NCBI RefSeq assembly: GCF_963576675.1
Contig: NC_088918.1
Location: 70,233,501 to 70,297,500 of the forward strand
From: Euphorbia lathyris
Taxonomy: Eukaryota > Streptophyta > Magnoliopsida > Malpighiales > Euphorbiaceae
Direction of reading: 5' to 3'
Length of the DNA: 64,000 nucleotides
The number at the start of each line of letters is the position of its first letter. The stretch's first letter is position 1. Below the pieces are notes generated by a model. It saw only the letters and a program-made list of their open reading frames with translations. It searched no databases and had not been told where the DNA came from. Position numbers and translations under genes: made by a program. Below are positions 58,920 to 64,000 of this stretch, in pieces.

Positions 58920-59230
58920 TGTCAGAAAAGGAGGCCGGAGTTCCGACAAACCCTTTCTAATGCTAAAGTCAGTAAATATTTGATAAAATAGTGTATACCT
59001 GAACACGTGGTGATGTTTAATTGGTCTTCAGACCATATATTTCCGTTCCCAAATACATGTGAACTTGGAAAGCGTGTCTTTGGAATTCAGCAAGTGTCAT
59101 CCTAGACGGCTTCCTAAGAGATGTCAAGCAACGGAAGATCAGCCTATGGCCGAAGAGAAGCAGCAAGCCTTAATGAGACTGAGTTCAAAATAATGGCTTT
59201 GGGATACAGTTGAAACATATAAACTTAAGG
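58920..59230. repeat. remnant of a Tat-type LTR
   Basis: GGCCGGAGTTCCGAC followed by CTAAAGTCAGT resembles the GCCGGAG ... CTCCGAC ... CAAGTCAGT signature of the complete Tat LTRs at 16727 and 26187. There are no clear ends. Confidence 0.4.
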
Positions 59231-59276
59231 CTCATTCAAACAATACCGTATCAATGAATAACCTAAATTTTATTTA

Positions 59277-59754
59277 GGTCTAATACATCTCCCTAAACTT
59301 ACTTATTTTATATCACCGCCTCCCTAAATTTGTCCATAAAAGTAGATAACTCCTTGAACCCTGCAAGTGTTTCATCCTCTCCATAAACTTGCTTATTATG
59401 TAACAACCAAATACAAAACTTATTAAACCTAAATTATAAAAATACATCTTCATCTATTCGAGATGTAATTTTTTATTTTCTCCTACCTTTTAAACTATTA
59501 TAAGAGTTAGTGTCACAAGTTTGAAAGATCGAAAATGATGATCCAGACTTAATAGTATGGTATTTGTATTTAGTTGTTATAGAATAAACAACTTTAGGGA
59601 GCTGGTGAGACGCTTGCAAAGTACATGGAGCTAATATACTTTTATAGACAAATTTACGGAGTTGCTAATATAAAATAAACAAGTTTAGAGAGCTGGCGAG
59701 ACAAGAAGCCAATCTACTTTTATAAACAAGTTCAGGCTCGTGATGTATTAGGTG
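59277..59754. mobile_element. MITE with 9-bp target duplication (8 of 9)
   Basis: The ends GGTCTAATACATC and GATGTATTAGGTG pair. TTTTATTTA (59268-59276) and TTTTATCTA (59755-59763) flank it. Arms share CTAAACTT, TTATTTTATAT and ATAAAAGTAGAT. It lies just upstream of the small gene at 59830. Confidence 0.75.
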
Positions 59755-59829
59755 TTTTATCTAAGAGAAGTTAAAAGTGGGTTTATCTATTAAAGCCATT
59801 TTGGTGAGCAATAACTCTGATAAACAAAT

Positions 59830-60337
59830 ATGGCCTCTCTCCTCCTCTCACTTAGCTTCCCTTCTCCTTCATCTCTGAACAATTATGGTTCTGTAACTTC
59901 AAACTATATTTCTCCATTGAAGCTCAACACAAACAAATCTACCAATCGTTTTAAATCAGTAGTCATCAGTTATTTATTCCCCAAATATTCACCAGGTCAT
60001 CCATCATCTTCTTCATCATTCATTCATTAAGTTTTTATCTTCCGAATTGAAGTTAATTTTGTTTTTTTACTGCTAAATTAAACTTGTGTTGGTGCAGGTT
60101 TCATCATCATCTGATAATAACCATAAAAGGAAGAATCAAAGTGAATCATGGGAGGAAGATGAGATGAAAATAGTTAAACAAAAGATGGTTGAAGAAATGA
60201 TTGAATTAAAAGAACATCTTCGGCAAGCTAATTTAAATCTTGATAATCTTCGAAACCTTTCTTCCTTCTTACAAGATTACAGAGACGACTCTCCTACGCC
60301 TGTCCATAAGAAACCACACAATATCACTGGATTTTAA
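59830..60337 (+). CDS. small two-exon protein of unknown function, possible organelle targeting
   Basis: Exon 1 is most simply 59830-59958 (phase-0 donor TCA|GTAGTC) and exon 2 is 60098-60337 (acceptor GCAG|GTTTCA), giving 122 residues. The N-terminus MASLLLSLSFPSPSSLNNYG is rich in Ser, Leu and Asn and poor in acidic residues, like a chloroplast transit peptide. Exon 2 encodes a charged amphipathic helix (KIVKQKMVEEMIELKEHLRQ, then ANLNLDNLRNLSSFLQDYRD). There are no catalytic motifs. An alternative donor (CCAG|GTCATC, 59994) would break the frame. The gene follows a MITE by 75 bases. I do not recognise a family. Confidence 0.5.
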
Positions 60338-60663
60338 TTTAATATTATTGTTTTTACTCTAAAATCAGTCTATTATTATTATGTGTTGTGCTTTTTTTTA
60401 TTATGAGTAATCAGTTTGTATTGATAATATGATCTCTGTGCATTTAGTTAATGTCAAATCTTATTCTAGAGTTCTTATTTTATTTTATTTTATTCAAGTA
60501 TATCAATATGAAAATAAAATGGAATAAAACCCTTCACAAATCAAAACTAAAGTTCCTAATAAATTCACAACAAATCACAAAAAGCAAGAACTATCTCATA
60601 AATCTAAGCTGCATACAGATAGTTGCAACCAGGGTCAGCTCCAGTATTTTAGAGGCCCTAAAC

Positions 60664-60896
60664 AGGCCGGTCCTGATTTTTTTATGGACCTAGATGAAAA
60701 ACGAGATAAAGAAACTCTTAATAAAAAAAAATTGTACTTAAAAGTTTAAAATAGAATTTTAGACATATTTTAGATCTAAAAGATCATGTTACTTGGTCAT
60801 TTAAAAAAATTACTATATATACAGTAAAAAACAATTTGAGACCATTTTGGCTCAGATCCTAGGCGATCGCACTCATGGTCTATGTTCAGGACCGGC
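60664..60896. mobile_element. small hAT-like element nested in the hAT element
   Basis: AGGCCGGTCCTGA and TCAGGACCGGC pair. CCCTAAAC flanks both sides (60656-60663, 60897-60904), an 8-bp duplication. It is 233 bases. Confidence 0.75.
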
Positions 60897-61459
60897 CCCT
60901 AAACATTTGAGTCTTTTTATGATTTATTATTCTACTAGATTATAATTTTTATTTTGAATTTGTAAAAATATTCAGCATAAAAAAATTTGATTGGTACAGA
61001 TTGTTATGTAATTAACTCAATATGTTATACTAAAATTTTTTTTTATTAAATCACGTCATAAAACTCGAATACCGAGCTCATTCCATATAAGCCCAAAAAA
61101 TATATATTATTTTTAAGGATAAGAAATAATTTGCGGTGGTCCATAACATTTTGCGGTGGTCCATAAATATTCGGACCTTCTTATAAATTGTTGTCCTACT
61201 AAATTATAATTTTCATATTAATTTTGTAAAAATACTCACCATAAAAAATTTGATCGATACAAGTTGTTATGTAATTAACTCATATATAATTAACTCAAAA
61301 GCATGAGTAAATTAGTGACAATTAATTGTGTCCTAAAATATATTGTAACAAGTAAATCAATATATATTAGTCATTTTAGATTGAATATATATTAATATTT
61401 TGGTTTAAGAAAAAAATTAAAACTATAAAAAAATAATTATTAAAATTATATAATAATAA

Positions 61460-61640
61460 TAATAATAATAATAACACATAGAGAGAAAAAAGTCCTACCA
61501 AAAAAAAAACATAGAGAAAAAAAGACACCAAGAACTTTATAGACTAATAAGAAACATATTCTTATGAGAATCGAACTCACACTCTCATAAATAGCTCCAT
61601 TATTCCTTTACCATTGAGTCTAGCAATACATTTTTGTTAT
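61460..61640 (-). mobile_element. SINE-like tRNA-derived segment inside the hAT element
   Basis: On the - strand an A-box-like TAGACTCAATGGTAAAGG is followed by a B-box-like GAGTTCGATTCTC, then a tail leading to an (AAT)n run. No target duplication was confirmed. Confidence 0.5.
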
Positions 61641-61717
61641 ATATCCAATTTTACATATTTTTAACAATTGCAATTTTAATAAGGCGACCTCCCTCTAGAA
61701 CCGGCCCTGGTTGCAAC

Positions 61718-62375
61718 CAAAACTTTATAAAAAAAAATGATCTTAACTGATACTAATAAAATTATCTATATTGCACTCATCATGAGTAGTCTAGATAAAT
61801 AACATGAGGTTGTTGGATTTTAACTCATAACCTCTTAAATTATGCATCTTAGACCCTCTCATGTATTTAAAAATATTGAATCTATATAAACTAATATTAG
61901 CGATTAACGGTCTACAAAGAGGCAGAACCACTGCTACTTTAAGGTGGAGTCGTTGACTAATAGGACCTGGACTGGCTCCACTCCTAAAAGCACAATATGC
62001 CCAAACATGGATCGGATCCTTGCTTAGAGATCCGACTTCGCCGAACAAATTTTTGTATCATCCTCCCTTTCTTATAAAAGGTTGGTGCTTTTCCCTTGGG
62101 TTGAGAACCGAAAGGCTCCTCTGCCTAGAAATTCAAATCCTTTGACATTGAAAGGTGCATATTAGGCCTAGCAAATTCGGAAGTTGAGGTGTATAAGCAT
62201 TTGAACCAAACTTCTTTAAAACTTTGTAGAGTCCGTATTTTCCTGATTGAAAATTGTTGTTGGCTGCGTGGACCGTGGAACGGGTCTAATGGACCTGACC
62301 AATTAAAATGAGAAGCATATCAACTCATTTGAGATAAAATTGACGTAAAGAAAACATACAAATATCATATATATA
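61718..62375. other. intergenic DNA
   Basis: It holds a moderately GC-rich block (61960-62160) with no credible ORF. I cannot classify it. Confidence 0.4.
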
Positions 62376-62855
62376 AGGTTTAAAGCACTTTTTGGCCCCT
62401 GACCTATCCAAAGTTTGTGCATTTGGCCCCTGACCTATTATTTGGTCATATTTGGCCCCTAACCTATCAAATCAGATAAAATCCAACCCATATTGAATAA
62501 AAAATTAACTCTGTTGGAAAATTAACGACAGTAACCAATACAAAAATGACACATGACACATAAATAAAATTAATTTTCACTCTATCGGAACACTAGAAAA
62601 AGTTTTTAGGATTTTTTACTGTGTAAAATAGTTACTGTTGCCATCTCCAGTTGAAATTTAATTTAATTTATATGTCATGTGTCGTTTTTGTATTGGTGTC
62701 TGCTGTTAATTTTCCAATAAAGTTAATTTTCCATTCAATATAGGTTGAATTTTATCTAATTTGATAGATCAGGGGCCAAATATGACCAAATAATAGGTCA
62801 GGGGCCAAATGCACAAATTTTGGATAGATCAGGGGTCAAAAAGTGCTTTAAGCCT
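62376..62855. mobile_element. MITE with AGG...CCT termini and 7-bp target duplication
   Basis: AGGTTTAAAGCACTTTTTGG and AAAAAGTGCTTTAAGCCT pair, and the arms extend about 200 bases (GGCCCCTGACCTAT; GACACATGACA). ATATATA flanks both sides (62369-62375, 62856-62862), though the flank is low in complexity. It is 480 bases and non-coding. Confidence 0.82.
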
Positions 62856-63499
62856 ATATATAAAGATACTCTTTATTAATTGATATATTTATGAGAATAT
62901 TCTTTGTATGTTTTTTCATAGAAAAATATAACTTGTTAAATGAATGTGACCCGTCAAAGAGTTTTATACCTTAAAGAGCATGATATAAAAGGTCCAAAAA
63001 CTATGATTTTAAAAATTAAAAAAATATGTTTTTCATAGGAAATGTAAATCTAAATAACCATAATACTTGTATTTTTTCCATTTTGAGATCATAGGTTATT
63101 TACTTTTCTAAGAGATTTTTTTATACTACTAAGAACAAAGTTTAGTAACTTTTATATTGATTTTTAAAAGTTCAACCGTATAAAAAAATCAAAGTTGGGA
63201 TCATCCATGAGTATAATTTACTTGTTTTTTTTTTTTAATTACAAAGAGTAGCCTAGAACACAAAACAAATAAACAAAAGAAAACAACCAAAAACAACTAA
63301 CCTAGGAAAGTTAACATTAGCCTATCAATATCAGTCTCAATAATACTGGAAGCTTAATGTTGCACGTAAATTGACACAGAAACAAAAACGACCACTATAA
63401 AATAGTAATAGAAATGGATACGAAACACGGAAAGGCTAGTGACGAAGAGTTTGCCAGCAACATGTCTCAAATAATAGAATAGAATAATAGAAACATGGG
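62856..63499. other. downstream region of the partial ankyrin/PGG gene
   Basis: AT-rich. It should contain the 3' UTR of the - strand gene. No repeat or ORF is supported. Confidence 0.5.
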
Positions 63500-64000
63500 C
63501 TAAAAATCTAATATAAGCTGTCCACAGGCCCTCACAGAAAGAAAAGATCCTCTCTTATTTTTCCCCTTGAAAATCAAGGAAGGATTCTTTTCAGATTTGA
63601 AAAGGAAATAGGAAGTATAAGTAGAACGAAAGACATCAAGAAAGAGACTCGAATGCTGCTGAATAAACAAAAGTATTGGCAGAGAAGAAACTGCTGCAAT
63701 AAGAATGGTAAACAGAAGAGGACTATCTGTGAAAATAATGAAAATGGTTACAACAAAAGCAACCATCATTGCCACAATTGATACGAAAAGTGTGACAAGT
63801 CCGATAGTTAATTTGTTAGGCAATGACGAAACGAAATCATTGATTGTATATCGAGCAGTTAGAATCGATAGGAAATCGAGCAGTGAAGTTGCTGATGAAA
63901 TTAATGAGATAGAATCAGCTATAGCAAAAACTTTGAAGAGTATTTCACTCAAAAAATTAGGATAACCATCGTCTGCATTGCCTCCCGGTACAGTAATAGC
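63500..64000 (-). CDS. C-terminal exon of an ankyrin/PGG membrane protein (cut by the window edge)
   Basis: The - strand frame is open from 64000 to the stop at 63502-63500. It begins AITVPGGNADDGYPNFL, the PGG motif, followed by three hydrophobic helices (SLISSATSLLDFLSIL; LVTLFVSIVAMMVAFVVTIF; ILIAAVSSLPILLF) and a basic C-terminus. SRYAEEDFL/TARYTINDFV and SLPNKL align with exon 6 of the complete gene at 7864-11179. The upstream ankyrin exons must lie beyond 64000. No defect is seen in this part. Confidence 0.88.
   Translation of the reverse strand, partial: AITVPGGNADDGYPNFLSEILFKVFAIADSISLISSATSLLDFLSILTARYTINDFVSSLPNKLTIGLVTLFVSIVAMMVAFVVTIFIIFTDSPLLFTILIAAVSSLPILLFIQQHSSLFLDVFRSTYTSYFLFKSEKNPSLIFKGKNKRGSFLSVRACGQLILDF

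Larger units (their letters stand above)
60630..61709. mobile_element. non-autonomous hAT element, 1,080 bases
   Basis: The ends CAGGGTCAGCTCC and GAACCGGCCCTG pair, flanked by a perfect 8-bp duplication GTTGCAAC (60622-60629, 61710-61717). The interior has a duplicated segment of about 120 bases (60900-61020 and 61170-61290, sharing AAATTTGAT and GTTATGTAATTAACTC). A second hAT-like element and a SINE-like segment lie inside. There is no transposase. Confidence 0.9.

Noticed and set aside
61791..62048. 85-codon - strand ORF
   Set aside because: It has no domain, no splice support and lies in unclassified repeat-like DNA.

Overview
The window is eukaryotic plant nuclear DNA, most likely from a eudicot. 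Protein genes have GT-AG introns, the intergenic DNA is AT-rich, and most of the sequence is transposable elements (TEs), often inserted into one another. I cannot name the species.

Host genes are few. On the + strand there is a two-exon membrane steroid-binding protein (MAPR family, cytochrome-b5-like fold) at 6048-7116. On the - strand, end to end with it, is a six-exon ankyrin-repeat/PGG-domain membrane protein (7864-11179; phase-consistent, 741 codons). Two more members of the ankyrin/PGG family lie on the same strand. One is split (exons 1-3 at 45113-46408, a piece of a later exon at 34869-35230, about 10 kb of TEs between). The other runs off the right edge (63500-64000). The region was therefore probably a tandem ankyrin-PGG cluster blown apart by insertions. 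A small two-exon gene of unknown function (59830-60337) and a frameshifted coiled-coil ORF (55744-56114) complete the list.

Region by region: 1-2451 is the 3' end of a Sirevirus-like Ty1-copia element. 2443-5345 is a 5'-truncated LINE. 5346-12534 holds the two complete host genes. 12535-16000 is a patchwork of retroposon, MITE and copia debris. About 16071 to 34440 is a large Mutator-like element (MULE) with a + strand DUF1985/Ulp1-type cysteine protease gene, a - strand MULE transposase and a third small + strand ORF. A 9.9-kb Tat-lineage Ty3-gypsy retrotransposon (16727-26651, perfect 5-bp target duplication) sits in intron 1 of the protease gene. 34869-46408 is the split ankyrin gene, interrupted by a foldback element and a copia deletion derivative (36687-44931) that itself contains a 3.7-kb CACTA element, which in turn contains a MITE and a SINE. 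46700-64000 is a dense field of MITEs, a foldback, a TRIM, a hAT with a second hAT-like element inside it, and old LTR debris around the remaining small genes.

Three observations stand out. (1) Several elements with unrelated interiors share AGGGATAAGG-like termini and 7-bp target duplications. (2) The MULE carries three genes, and its non-coding parts hold many TATCGAC-type repeats. (3) A non-coding retroposon family with a conserved pyrimidine/purine hairpin occurs at 12.5-13.6 kb and 50.0-50.6 kb. In addition, the LINE and the MULE transposase are inactivated only by in-frame stops, in contexts that suggest methylcytosine deamination.
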